Shown here piece by piece: positions 24,245 to 35,630 of a stretch of DNA of 64,000 bases. Below the pieces are notes generated by a model. That model saw only the letters and a program-made list of their open reading frames with translations, did no database searches and was not told where the DNA came from. The translations under genes were made by a program, and so were the position numbers. Where the stretch lies: NCBI GenBank assembly GCA_039720395.1, contig CM077826.1, positions 20,647,053 through 20,711,052 of the forward strand, written 5' to 3'. Source of the stretch: Liquidambar formosana (taxonomy: Eukaryota > Streptophyta > Magnoliopsida > Saxifragales > Altingiaceae). The stretch's first letter is position 1, and each line of letters starts with the position of its first letter.

Positions 24245-24283
<39 letters not shown>

Positions 24284-24465
24284 AGGAGTGTGCTCTGTTC
24301 TCTGTACAAGTGAAAATAACAAGTCTCAATTTCCCCTCAGTGAGAAGTCCCAAAAAATTATAAATGCTATGTCAACACGCAAAAGCGAGGCTGCGAGGTT
24401 ATTTCCATAGAAGGTTGATTTAATTTAGACCAACCTATCTTCTGAGTTTCTCTTTCCTTCACCAG

Positions 24466-24515
<50 letters not shown>

Positions 24516-26493
24516 GACACCCACAAAAGTTGTCTTGTCTAAGGATGTGGTCGAGGGTACAGTTTTTTTTATTATTTATTTTGTATTTTTAAATTTTTTA
24601 AGGATAGAGGAGTTCCAATCCTCCTTCAATTCAATAAGATTTCACAATCTTGAATTATTACACTATAAGAGTGATTCACAGCCTCTTCCCTTAGGATGAG
24701 GTTGAAGAGTCAGACTCCATTATTCAAGATTGAGAGGATGCCCCAGAGCTTAGCTTCCAAACTAGTTTCCAACTTTTCAAAGAAGCCACTGATCCAAACA
24801 ACCCTATCATCGCCACACAAAAAATAATCATCAGTATTAAGTCTTGGAAACCCCTTCTAGGCTCCGAGTAAAACCCCTTCAATCAACCTAGGTTCCTAGC
24901 TAGAGGGTCAAACAATGCATGGATTCATTTTGGATCATCTTAGTGTTCATGTCCTTTCACAGAAGCCAATTGGTTACTGCAAAAAGCATTTGGGCCAATA
25001 AATATGGAAGGCCACTTTCCTTTTGAAACTCAAAATTAACCACTCAAGACGCCAGAGCCAATGGCCTCTTGCCGACACTTTTCCCTGTTTTCTTAGGCGA
25101 GGTCCTTGTTTGGACTCTTGAGTAGTGATAGATTCGATTTAGGTATATTTGATATTCACCTCTTTGCTTAGAAAAAAAATTTAAAAAAAATAATTGTTTA
25201 TGCTGTCATTCGGCTTTCCAAACCCAAGTATCCAAAGCCCAACAAGATTGTATTTGTTGGGGAAGTAACTGAGAAGTGAGAACCCACCCAAAGTATAAAT
25301 GTGGAGAACAGTCCCACGAGTTTGGTTATGAAAAACTTCTCCCAAAACATGTAGCTGGAGAAGGCTTAAAAGAGGTTCACTAGGCAATAACGCAATATTG
25401 GTTTAACAGCCATTGAGGGTGAGTTAGAATGTGTGTAAAGAGGTTCCTTGTTAGTGTTTAATTGGTTATTCCATTTTTTGTCGCTTCTTGGCTCAAAAAA
25501 AAAACCCCCCATTGATGATGCTAAGAGCCCAAGATTGAGCTTTCATATGGTACAGAGTGGACTAATTTATTTATTTATTTTCACTCGTTAAAAACTCACA
25601 CACCTACACAAACCAAGAGTCGAACCCTCATCCTCCTCCAAACCCCTACATCCAATTAAATGAAAAATGCTATCTAAGTTACATATGCTCGGCCAATTTG
25701 GTTTAATGGGGGCACTATTCTATGCAACCCTGCCGTCTTTATTTTTTTAGCTCGTAATTGTACTTATTATTATTTTATTTTGAAATGTTTGTATTTTATT
25801 TTATTTTGAAAGATTTGTGTTAGAATAAGATTTCATCTATTATTACTTCAATAATAATTTAATCTCATCTTATCTCAAACCCTTCTTACAAATCCCTATT
25901 TATTTTAAAAAACAAGAGACCTCAGGTTGCAAGAACATTATACTGCAAAGGATGCAATTCGAAGTCCACGAGAGGATCGAGTAGTAAAGAAATTTTTTTT
26001 TTCTTATTCATGTTTGTTACAATATGATTGGGCTTTTATTAAAGCTTGGTAACAAGGGTGCTACCTCACGGTTATTAAAATACATATTTATAAATAATTT
26101 ATTCATTTATTGACGATCTTCTTTGAAGGTCCAAGCCATCTTCAAAACATAGTAAACAACCTTCCGATTTCATCAAACAAGATTCACGTCGTGAAATTAT
26201 CGACTCAGCTCCAAATGGGACTAACACAATATTGAAGTTTTTTTTTTTAAAGAAAAAAGTTTAAAATAAAGGAAAAGAGAAATAAAGCATGTAGGGAAGA
26301 TGATTGTTGAGAAATTCAACGGATGGGATGAAAAACAACTGCCCACCTTCCCCTAAGAATGGATGTTGCAGGGAACTCTTTCGGCTAAAAGTGCATTGAT
26401 TTTTAGCACTACGCCGATACACACAATCCCTGCTTCTATTATTCAACAACGATCAGACGCACAACACCAATCAAACACACACAATACGAATAC

Positions 26494-26524
<31 letters not shown>

Positions 26525-27188
26525 TGAGAGGGAGAGGGAGAGAGGCAGCCGGCATCGCCTATGTTGGGAGGAGGCTCTGTGTACATATAGGAAGGCAAGA
26601 ACCCACAAATGAGGATTAGGGTTTTGTGGCTTTGCAATTCTGAGGTCGAATTACCAAAATAACCTTATGGAACAGTAGGGTATGGATCCTACTTGCGATG
26701 GGTTGGAGTCGGATCAAATGGTCCGAAATTGAAGTGGCTTGTTGGACTGGGGACTATTCGTGGGCTCTACTTGGCTTTGGGCTTTGTTTCTGTCCTGCTT
26801 TTTAATTTCTTTACCTTGGGTTTAAATCTTTTAATACCTATTGCTTATTCTCGATATCTTTATGGCAAAATCGATCAAATTTTGTCAATCTAACCATTTG
26901 ATTAAATACTCTAATCATACATGTCATTTACGTTGAATTTCAAATTAATTAGATATTAGGAATCGTTTGTCCTATAAACTCACATTCTTTTTATAAATAA
27001 AATTATAATTTGATGAATCTAATGCATGACATAACTCCTAATATTTGATTAACTTAAAATTTGGCATGTATGACGTGCATAAAGAGAATATTTAATCTAA
27101 TAATTAGATTGGCAAAATATTATTTCGGCAAAAAGATATTGATAGGTGTAAGTAAAATGTCTTACACTAGATGTTAATGGATCCATTA
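21552..27188. other. Long intergenic region, simple repeats only
   Basis: No gene was identified. Landmarks are a T run at 21871-21893, A runs at 22787-22808 and 22987-22999, the T17-G29 tract at 24238-24283, a 48-base A run at 24466-24513 and a (GA)n tract at 26492-26524. Around 26400-26690 a pyrimidine/GA-rich stretch with AGGATTAGGGTTTTGTGG looks like transcribed leader or LTR sequence, but no matching partner was found. Short open frames, for example 26261-26449 and 26693-26893, have no recognisable motif. Confidence 0.5.
24238..24283. repeat. T17-G29 homopolymer block
   Basis: Seventeen T followed by 29 G without interruption. Such a G run could form a G-quadruplex and is hard to sequence, so its length is uncertain. 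Confidence 0.9.
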
Positions 27189-27215
27189 TATATATCTATA
27201 TATATATATATATAG

Positions 27216-27570
27216 TCCTTTTAATATCGGTGCACATGATGCAACTTTGCATCAGGTTCACTCCCACAACTCATATTTGGTGAAATCAACCGTTAGATTA
27301 GACAACCTTCTCATATAAGCAATCCATACAAAAAAGATCCAAAAATTGATCACTATTCGATCCAAATTTACATATTTTAATTAATAACAATTGCTCATTT
27401 TTGGATGAAGTGATTCTTAATCTTGGATTAACTTGATTTTTGGCATATATAACCTACATATAAATTATATTTTAATCCAATCATTGGTTTCACAAAATAT
27501 GAGTCAAAGTACAAGTTTTGAAGAACAGTTAATGCAAAATTAGATCAAACGCACCTGATATTAAATGGAA
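27216..27570. mobile_element. MITE inserted in (TA)n, left neighbour of the virus
   Basis: Left end AGTCCTTTTAATATCGGTGC and right end, read as complement, ATTCCATTTAATATCAGGTG form inverted repeats. A further match lies near TTTGCAT. (TA)n lies on both outer sides (27189-27215 and 27571-27595). It is non-coding and about 355 bp. The TA flanks suggest a TA-targeting (Tc1/mariner-like or similar) element. Confidence 0.7.
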
Positions 27571-27595
27571 TATATATATATATATATATATATAT

Positions 27596-30522
27596 GGCAA
27601 CAAAAGGAAAAGGATCATCACAGACCTAATCCTAAAAAACATTACAGAAAGAAATCTAATAAGCAACAGGCGGTTGTTTGTCATAGATGTGGCAAACCAG
27701 GCCATTATAAGGCCCAGTGTAGGGTCAAACAGACAATTAATGAATTACATTTTGATTCTGGATTATCTCCTGAGGAGATAAAAACCATAATCATTAATGC
27801 AATTTATAACTCGGACTCTGACTATGAATCTTATTCAGGATCAGAGGAAGAGGAAAGGCAAATTGATGAAGTAAATCATCAAACTGAAACAACTTCAGAT
27901 TCATCTTCTGAGTCTGAGAGACAAGGTGAACAAAATTGCAATGAAAAATGTTGTAATATGATTAAAAGCAATGTTAATCATGAACAACAAACTCTTTTAT
28001 TGGATATCATTGATAAAATGACTGATCCAATATTAAAGAGGGAATATTTGCAAAAACTGCAAAACACTATGGGTAAAATGCAACAAAAACCCAAAAGGAT
28101 TTACAATTTGCAAGAAATCCTTAATGAGAAATACAAACTGCAACAAACAGAAGAAATTTCTGTGCAAGATTTAAAGCAAGAAGTTAAGCAAATGAAAAAT
28201 GATATTAAAGAATTAAGACAATACTCTCACTTGCAAAATTTAAACATTGAAGTTCTACGACAACAAATTTGTCAGTTAGAACAGCAGCAGGCTTCTTCAA
28301 GAAATGGTAAATCAATTATCATTCATGAGGCTACTGAAGAAGAAGACAAAATTTCTAGAGAAAGAGAAAATCTGGGAGAAGAAAATTTTATTCAACTTCT
28401 TAAGCAAATAACATACCAAAAATGGAATACTACCATAAAAATCATGGTACAAAATCCATTGGACAAAGATGACAAATGTATATTATACATAACTGCATTA
28501 ATTGACACAGGTGCAGATATGAATTGTATACAGGAAGGGATGATCCCTTCAAAATACTACAAAAAGACAAAGGAAGAATTAAGTTCAGCCAGTGGAGCTA
28601 AACTTAATATCAAATACAAATTAGACAATGTCCATATATGTAATGAGGGAACTTGTATTGAATCAACATTTATCCTTGTTAAAAATCTGAGTAGAGAAGT
28701 AATATTGGGTACTCCTTTTATTACTTGTATTCAACCTTTTAGCGTGGATACAACAGGGATAACATCTTACATCAAAGGCAAAGAAACAAAGTTTGAATTC
28801 CTTAATCCACCTTCGGTAAGGGATGTAAACTTGCTAAAAGATCAATTTGTTCACCAAGAAGAACAAGTTAATCTGATAATAAAAAAGACAAAACATTTGA
28901 ATTTCCTTAAACAAGAAATTCAATACAAGCAAATTGAGCAACAATTAAAAGATTGGAAATTGCAATCTGCAATAAAACAATTTGAAGACAAATTAAAAAC
29001 AACTATTTGTTCTGATAATCCTCATACTTTTTGGCATAGGAATAAGTACATTGTTCGTTTGCCATATGAAAAGGATTTTCAGGAAAGCCAAATCCCAACT
29101 AAAGCAAGGCCTATTCAAATGAATCAAGAATTGCTTGAAATATGCAAAAAAGAAATTCAAGATCTGCTCTCTAAAAAACTCATAAGAGAAAGCCGCTCGC
29201 CATGGAGTTGTGCAGCATTTTATGTGTTTAAAGCAGCAGAAATTGAGCGTGGTGTTCCACGTCTTGTAATCAATTATAAGCCGCTAAATGATGCCTTGCA
29301 ATGGATAAGGTATCCTTTACCTAATAAGAAAGATTTATTAGGAAAGCTTAGCAAAGCAACAATATTTTCGAAATTCGATATGAAGTCGGGTTTCTGGCAA
29401 ATCCAAATTACTGAAGAGGATAGGTACAAGACTGCTTTCACAGTCCCATTTGGCCATTACGAATGGAATGTAATGCCATTTGGCCTTAAAAATGCCCCTT
29501 CAGAATTTCAAAACATAATGAATGCAATATTTACGCAACATACGGAATTTACTATTGTATACATTGACGATGTATTAGTATTTTCCAAATCAATTGAGCA
29601 ACATTGGAAGCACCTTAACACGTTCTTCCACTTAATCAAGCAGAATGGCTTAGCCTTAAGTCCTACAAAGATTAATCTTTTCCAAACAAAGATTAGATTT
29701 TTAGGGCATCATATCTATCAGGGAACTATCGTCCCTATAGAAAGGTCAATCCAATTTGCAGACAAATTTCCTGATGAAATTAAAGACAAAAAGCAATTGC
29801 AAAGATTTTTAGGGTGTCTTAATTATATTACAGACTTTTACCCTAATCTTAGTCAAGAGTGTGCCATCCTTAGGAGAAGACTTAGAAAAGATCCTCCTGC
29901 ATGGTCTCAAGAGTATACTGATACAGTCAAAAAGTTAAAACAAAAGGTTAGAACCCTTCCTTGTCTTAACCTAGCAGACCCATTAGCATTTAAGATAGTC
30001 CAGACCGATGCTTCAGACATAGGTTATGGTGGAATTCTTATGCAAAGGGTAGACAACATAGACAAAATAGTCAGATTCACATCTGGCACATGGAACACAG
30101 CACAGGCAAAGTATTCGACAATTAAAAAAGAAATATTATCTATAGTTTTGAGTATTTCAAAATTTCAAGATGATATTTTAAATCAAAAATTTCTACTACG
30201 TGTAGATTGTCAAGCTGCAAAACCAGTTTTGAAAAAAGATGTTAAAAACATTGCTTCAAAACATATTTTCGCCAGATGGCAGGCAATACTTTCTGTTTTC
30301 GATTTTGATATAGAATATATTAAAGGAGAAAACATTTGTGTCCCTGATTTCCTCTCTCGTGAGTTCTTACAGGGTCACTTACCCAGAGACCAGGGCAATT
30401 CTTCAGAATGCCCAGACAAAACAAAGCCAAAGCTAAAGCCCCTCAAGGGCAATCAACCTTGCAAAATCAGCCAAAAGGCCAACCCCACTCAACAGGGTCA
30501 TCTACCCAACCAAAGGCAATAG
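27596..30522 (+). CDS. Florendovirus ORF1, C-terminal segment: zinc knuckle, protease, RT, RNase H
   Basis: In order: CHRCGKPGHYKAQC knuckle (27679-27720); a charged, Gln-rich stretch likely to form a coiled coil (about 28080-28290); the retropepsin active site ALIDTGAD (28495-28518); the reverse transcriptase with FSKFDMKSGFWQIQ and the catalytic YIDD (29560-29571); and RNase H with TDASDIGYGG near 30006. The stop is at 30520-30522. The upstream codons before 27596 (Tyr-Ile repeats) are read from the TA tract and are not viral. The frame agrees with that of the other ORF1 segment at 35510. All catalytic residues I can check are present. It overlaps ORF2 by 115 bp. Confidence 0.92.
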
Positions 30523-31835
30523 CAAAGAAAAAATGGTTTGAAGATCTCCAAGAAGAAGAGGAGATGCTTGAGCAATATAAGCAACAGCAACTTGCAAAAC
30601 AGCAACAGCAACAACCCGGCTTTGATAGGGTTTCCCCAATCAATAAGTCACAGACTTATTCATTGGCAGCTTCTAGTGTTAGAAGTAGTGGCAAGCATAT
30701 TGCAACTTCTTCTAAACCTGAGGAGCCATTAGGAGCCTATGCTCCATCCTCGCAATTTCTTTTAAAAGATAAACCAGAGGGCAATTTCTGCAAAACTCGC
30801 AAAAATCATAGCCCTTATTTTGAAAAAACCTCTACCATAGACATCTTTGTCTTGGAGAGCGAATTTTCACAATCAGATATCCCAGATATCCTGGAATCCT
30901 ATTTTCCCCCCGGATTCCATTATAGACCAAATGATTTTCGCAAAGACCAGGCATGGTACCAATATGTTTTAGAAAAAGGAACAAAATCAGCCATTTTCAA
31001 ACACAATCGGCCTGAAAATGATAAAACTGATGTTTCTTATTCTACCTGTCAAATTTTGAGGGTTCTTGGTCCTTCAGACTGGGGGCAACCTCTTTACCAG
31101 CCCAGGCAACTACCCGGCAATATTCTGCCTAATCTTTATAATTATTTTGATTATGAGAAGGCATGGCAAAATTCTTTCTTTATTCAGAATAAGATCAACC
31201 GTCATTCATGGATGATCTATTTTGATCAGAAATTTGACATTGAGACAACACCCTTATGGTTTCTTACATGGTGGACATTCTTCGGTCCCATCCAAGATAT
31301 CCTCCCTGAGCAACCAATCAACATTAATAAGTCATATACTTATTATGAGCAACACATTCAGCCAAATATCCATTTGCAAAAATTTCCAAAACTTTTCCTT
31401 TTCTATGCCCATTTCGGTCTAGCTTGGATTATGTTTTGGCGTTATGAATATACAGGTTCCCAGCAATGGCCCTGCATAGGAAGATCCTTCCATGTCAAAT
31501 GGTGGGATAATGCAAGGACTGACCATATCACTCCTGAAGCAATCCAAGAATGGTTCCAGCAACATCCGGCAATTCAGTCAACAGTGGGAGATTCATCCAA
31601 GGCTCTCCTATCAAAAAGTCAATTAATGTCAAAACTTGCAGCAGCTCCTCCCAAAGATCTGAAAGCTTATCTCCAGGAAGCTCTATCTTCACTCAATGAA
31701 GAAGAAGAACAGGGATCCTGTTGTGGCTCTATCCACTTGGGAGATGACAACGAAGATGACTGTTTTGGGATTCTCCCCCCTATCCCACATCAGTCTTCAG
31801 GCAAAGATAAAACCAATAGCCGACAATTTGGTTAG
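30408..31835 (+). CDS. Florendovirus ORF2, 475 aa, function unknown
   Basis: Starts at the ATG inside the end of ORF1, in a different frame, and runs without interruption. The N-terminus is basic and rich in Pro/Gln. A Glu/Gln stretch (QQQLAKQQQQQQ, about residues 60-72) may form a coiled coil. The middle and C-terminal parts are Trp-, Tyr- and Phe-rich (WFLTWWTFFGPIQD at about 285; WIMFWRYEYTG at about 340), which suggests a folded domain. The C-terminus has an acidic Glu-rich tail. Some florendoviruses have a second ORF at this place with no known role. I recognise no enzyme motif. The intact length in an otherwise coherent genome argues that it is real. Confidence 0.82.
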   Translation: MPRQNKAKAKAPQGQSTLQNQPKGQPHSTGSSTQPKAIAKKKWFEDLQEEEEMLEQYKQQQLAKQQQQQPGFDRVSPINKSQTYSLAASSVRSSGKHIATSSKPEEPLGAYAPSSQFLLKDKPEGNFCKTRKNHSPYFEKTSTIDIFVLESEFSQSDIPDILESYFPPGFHYRPNDFRKDQAWYQYVLEKGTKSAIFKHNRPENDKTDVSYSTCQILRVLGPSDWGQPLYQPRQLPGNILPNLYNYFDYEKAWQNSFFIQNKINRHSWMIYFDQKFDIETTPLWFLTWWTFFGPIQDILPEQPININKSYTYYEQHIQPNIHLQKFPKLFLFYAHFGLAWIMFWRYEYTGSQQWPCIGRSFHVKWWDNARTDHITPEAIQEWFQQHPAIQSTVGDSSKALLSKSQLMSKLAAAPPKDLKAYLQEALSSLNEEEEQGSCCGSIHLGDDNEDDCFGILPPIPHQSSGKDKTNSRQFG

Positions 31836-32603
31836 GCTATATGTGTCACAAGGCAACAGGGGCAACAGTAATGTTTCAGGCAATAATGGTTCTATCCGAC
31901 AAAAGCAAAGTTCTTTCGGTGCAAATACACATCATGCAACCAGCAAAAGTACCGATCACATGGCAATAGTAAAAAAGCATCCACTGCTTTTACCTTGTCT
32001 TTACCTCTGCAAAAGCAGCCAACTGTACCTCTTTTGGTACACAGCACATGGCAACAGTATCTCCTCTCAAAAGCAAATAGGGAGATACCCTTCACAAGGG
32101 AACAGTTCCAGCAATCAGACAACACCGACACCCGGACTTCATGATTAGCCCTGAAGACCCTCTTCCTATATAAGGAAGTCTCAGCAATTGTTCTGGGGGT
32201 CGAAAATTGTTTAGGGTTTTTACCATACTTCAGTTTTCCTCCACTTGTAATAGAAAATCCTTCCATTCATCTTTGTAATACCTCCACTAGTCAACCATTC
32301 AGCAACTGCAATTGTAACTCCAGCAATACTATTTGTAAGTTTTTATTTATATATAAAAGCTTACTTTAATTTGGCAATTTCTGTTTGCAAAATTATTTTA
32401 TTTCCGCAATATATAATCTTTCTGATTGCATATCTGCATCTTCATTCCTGGGTAAAGTGTGGTATCAGAGCCATAGGAATAGTGCATATTGTTATCTATT
32501 TATCTGTGCATGCATATTTCAGGTGGGCAGTAGGGCAGAGGTGAGTAAGTCCCGTAGTAAGTCCTTTACCTAAGTGTATGGTGTAGGGAGACCATAGGTA
32601 GCA
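31836..32603 (+). promoter_or_regulatory. Viral non-coding region: promoter and leader
   Basis: A 768 bp stretch between the ORF2 stop and the ORF1 start, with no long frame. TATATAA at 32167-32173, in the context CTATATAAGGAAGTCTC, is a good pararetroviral TATA box. A second one, TATATAAAAG, lies near 32349-32358. The primer site at 32460 lies downstream. No clear AATAAA was seen, so the polyadenylation site is not assigned. Confidence 0.7.
32460..32477 (+). promoter_or_regulatory. Viral tRNA-Met primer-binding site
   Basis: TGGTATCAGAGCCATAGG holds the perfect 12-base core TGGTATCAGAGC complementary to plant initiator tRNA-Met, used to prime minus-strand synthesis in Caulimoviridae. It is conventionally nucleotide 1 of the circular map. 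It lies 144 bp before the ORF1 ATG. Confidence 0.9.
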
Positions 32604-35507
32604 ATGTTCACTAGGATGATGTCCATGAAATCTACAGCATCCTCTAGTGAGGAGACAGATATTCCTGAGGAACGGGAATATATTGTAGACAATAAAAAAC
32701 TTTGCAACTGGAAATTACCCAAAATACCTGCAACAGATATTTATGAAGGCAACAGGTTCTTGGCTGGCTTCAAAGTAAGAACCAGTGAAGAGACAATTGT
32801 TATAGATGGTGAAAATATGACAATATTGCTCTTCAAAGAAGAAGTAATTAAAAGACATTTAGAAGACAATTATAAATTCCTACATGTGGGAATGGTGCAA
32901 GTTTGTGCTAAACCCTTAGGAAGAGATGGACTTAACATGTCTTTATTCATGGCTCTTAGAGACTGTAGGTTCAACAATTTTGAAAAGACAATGTTAGGAG
33001 GAATCCAGGCTGGTCTCCATGCTGGACCAGTATATTTTAACTGCTACCCTGATTTTACTATTAGTTTAGCAGATAAAAATATAATGGATGCCCTAACCCT
33101 AAACGTCAAAATTCATAATTCTGAGATGAAGGCAGGATCTCAACCCCTTGCTATAATCTACAGAATCCAATACAGGGTGTATTCTACTCTGGTAAATACT
33201 CCTGTAGTCAAAAGAAGAAGTGAAAAGGGTAAAACTATTTTACTTCAAAGCAATTTAAAAGACAAAGAGAATGCAATAATACCTAAAACTTTAATCTGGT
33301 CTGAGCTAAAATTTCCAGAAGAATGGAAAATCCCAGATGCTATTGAAGTTGTTCCTTCTGAGCAATTGCAACAACAAACTAAGCAAACTACTAAAATCAA
33401 GCAAATGGTAGAATATTCGGATGGAAGTGCAGGGATTAGATTTAATTCTCCCTTTACACAGTCCTTTAGACTACCAAACTCTAAGCCTATAATAACTGAA
33501 ATTCCTGATTCTTCTCGTGCATCTTGCTCTTCCCGAGCATCTTGTTCAGCTGTACCTGTAAGAATCTTTAGACAAAATTCATCTTCAAGTTCTGAAATTC
33601 CAGATCTTGAACCTGAGACTCCTTTAGTAAATCATAGGACTCAACCTAATTTACAAGGGGTAAGAAATAGCAACATTTCATATCCATACTATGAATCTGC
33701 AACAAATCAACAAGAAGACAATTCTGAAGAAGAATCTCAGAATATGTCGCCAACTAAAACAGAAATGGAAATACCACCAGGCATAATGATGCTTAGTATA
33801 CCCTTTGTTATAGACAAAGATTTACTAAGAACAGAGTTTATGCTTGACAAAAACAAAGAAAAAAGAAGACAATTTTTTGAAACACATGACAATGATCAGC
33901 AAAGTCAAATACGTATACAATGGTATACATATATGGAGAGGAATCAATTCCATATAAGCTTTTTCGAATGGTTTGAAAAAGTTTATACCATGCAAAGACA
34001 AATAAATGTAACAAGCAAAAAAACGACTACTTGGCAATTAACTCCAAGTAATCAAATGGTAGAATCTGTTCATCCACCCCTTGAGCAGATCAAAATACCA
34101 TATTATAAGGTCAGTGTAACAGCTTCACCTTATAAAGTTAAAACTGACGAAGAAACTCAGCCAACAGGAAAAGATATTAAAAATATCTTTGAGCAAAATA
34201 ATTACACTAATCAACACATTAAGACAATGGCAGAACAATTAACCAGGGTTGAAAACTTGGTTCAACATGAATCAATTCTGCCTAGTCAACAGGATGAAAA
34301 GCCTCTTTTCATTCCTCATGAAATACCTAAGCAATATACTAGACAACTGGCTAGAGGACAATTACATGTTGAAATTCAAGAAAGAATCAAACTTCTTGAT
34401 GATGTAATTGGCAGTAAATCTGTGGTTCAAGATACTCCACAGAAAACCCAAGCAAGTTCTAGTAAGGCAATTACAGTAATAACGCAAAACAATAATATCA
34501 TTGATTCTGAAACAGAAGCTGATGATATTTTGCAACAATTTAAGCAACAAGAAAATTCGGCTGTCAATGCTATAAGGCATACCCAGCCTATGAGAAACAT
34601 TTATCAGTATCCTTCTTTCCCAGATATGAAAATCGAAGAAAGAGGAAACTACCATCAAGCTTCATATCATGGAGGAACCATCTATGAATGGAATATTGAT
34701 GGATTAACGCAATATCAGATACAGAACTTACTACATCAAATGACAATGGTAAGTTCAGCATATCAGGCAAAAGACTCAGAAATAACTGATCACGCCATAG
34801 CACATTCTTTAGTTGCTGGTTTTACAGGACAACTAAAAGGATGGTGGGATCATACCTTAACCCATCAAGAAAAACAAGCAATATTATATGCTATTAAAAC
34901 TGACAATCAAGGCAACATAATTAAGACTGAAGAAGGAGAAGAGATTGAAGACGCAGTGTCAACATTGCTCTTTACTATCTCCAAACATTTTGTTGGAGAT
35001 CCTTCTAAGTTAAAAGACACAACTGCAGAAATATTGGCAAATCTCAGATGTAAAAGATTAGGTGATTTTAAGTGGTATAAGGATGCTTTCTTAACAAAAG
35101 TATTCTTACGACCAGATAATAATCAACCTTTTTGGAAAGAAAAGTTTATATCTGGATTACCAACATTATTTGCAGAGACAATCAGGACAAAGCTCAAGGA
35201 TCAGAATAATGGGATGATCCCTTGGGAAAAACTGACATATGGAGATTTGATTAGTACAATACATCAAGCTGGAATAGCCCAGTGTACTCAATTCAAACTC
35301 CAGCAACAGATGAAAAAAGAGAAAATTAGGAATAAACAAGAATTTGGTTCATTCTGTGAACAATTCGGGTTTACTTCTATCAAGACAAATCCTAAAAAAT
35401 ATCGTAAATCTTCTTCTAGATATCATAAAAAATATCACAGAAGAAGGTCACAAAGCAAACCTTCTGATAATCAGTATTACCAGAAGTCTAATTCAAGGCA
35501 ACAAAAG

Positions 35508-35510
<3 letters not shown>
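32604..35510 (+). CDS. Florendovirus ORF1, N-terminal segment: movement and coat protein
   Basis: The segment holds 969 codons from the ATG after the leader to the right junction. Residues about 45-230 match the 30K-type movement protein of caulimovirids (FLAGFKVRTSEETIVIDGEN; GGIQAGLHAGPVYFNCYPDF). A Ser-, Pro- and Gln-rich linker follows (about 250-680). The coat-protein core lies at about 685-900 (YEWNIDGLTQYQIQNLL; LVAGFTGQLKGWWDHTL). A very basic tail at about 925-955 (KYRKSSSRYHKKYHRRR) would bind nucleic acid just before the knuckle, which lies in the other segment. At 35511 the frame enters (TA)n and reads Tyr-Ile repeats that are not viral. No internal stop is present. Confidence 0.92.
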
Positions 35511-35556
<46 letters not shown>

Positions 35557-35630
35557 TGATTAGGTCAGCACGTGCTGATATATTAGCATGTGCTCACCTG
35601 ACTAGGACTATATATATATATATATATTTG
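35511..35630. mobile_element. (TA)n tract with a 56 bp palindromic mini-element
   Basis: (TA)n at 35511-35552 forms the right viral junction. Within it sits a near-palindrome at 35553-35608. The left half begins GTCTTGATTAGGTCAGCAC and the complement of the right half begins GTCCTAGTCAGGTGAGCAC. More (TA)n follows to 35627. Its core resembles the ends of the fold-back at 56123-56295. Confidence 0.7.

Larger units (their letters stand above)
27596..35510 (+). mobile_element. Endogenous florendovirus-like caulimovirid, circularly permuted
   Basis: A 7915 bp insert holds all Caulimoviridae domains: movement protein, coat protein, CCHC knuckle, protease, RT and RNase H, plus a second ORF and a promoter/primer-site region. 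The map order is the C-terminal part of ORF1, ORF2, non-coding region, then the N-terminal part of ORF1, so the circle was opened inside ORF1. GGCAACAAAAGGAA occurs at both ends (27596-27609 and 35497-35510), which leaves about 7.9 kb of unique sequence. Both junctions are in (TA)n. One polyprotein with a separate ORF2, and insertion in TA repeats, are known traits of florendoviruses. There is no integrase, so integration was probably by repair. No stop or frameshift was seen in either ORF. Confidence 0.9.

Noticed and set aside
27565..27595. Tyr-Ile repeat codons at the start of the viral polymerase frame and after 35510
   Set aside because: They are (TA)n read as TAT-ATA, which lacks stops. 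They are host microsatellite sequence, not part of the viral protein.
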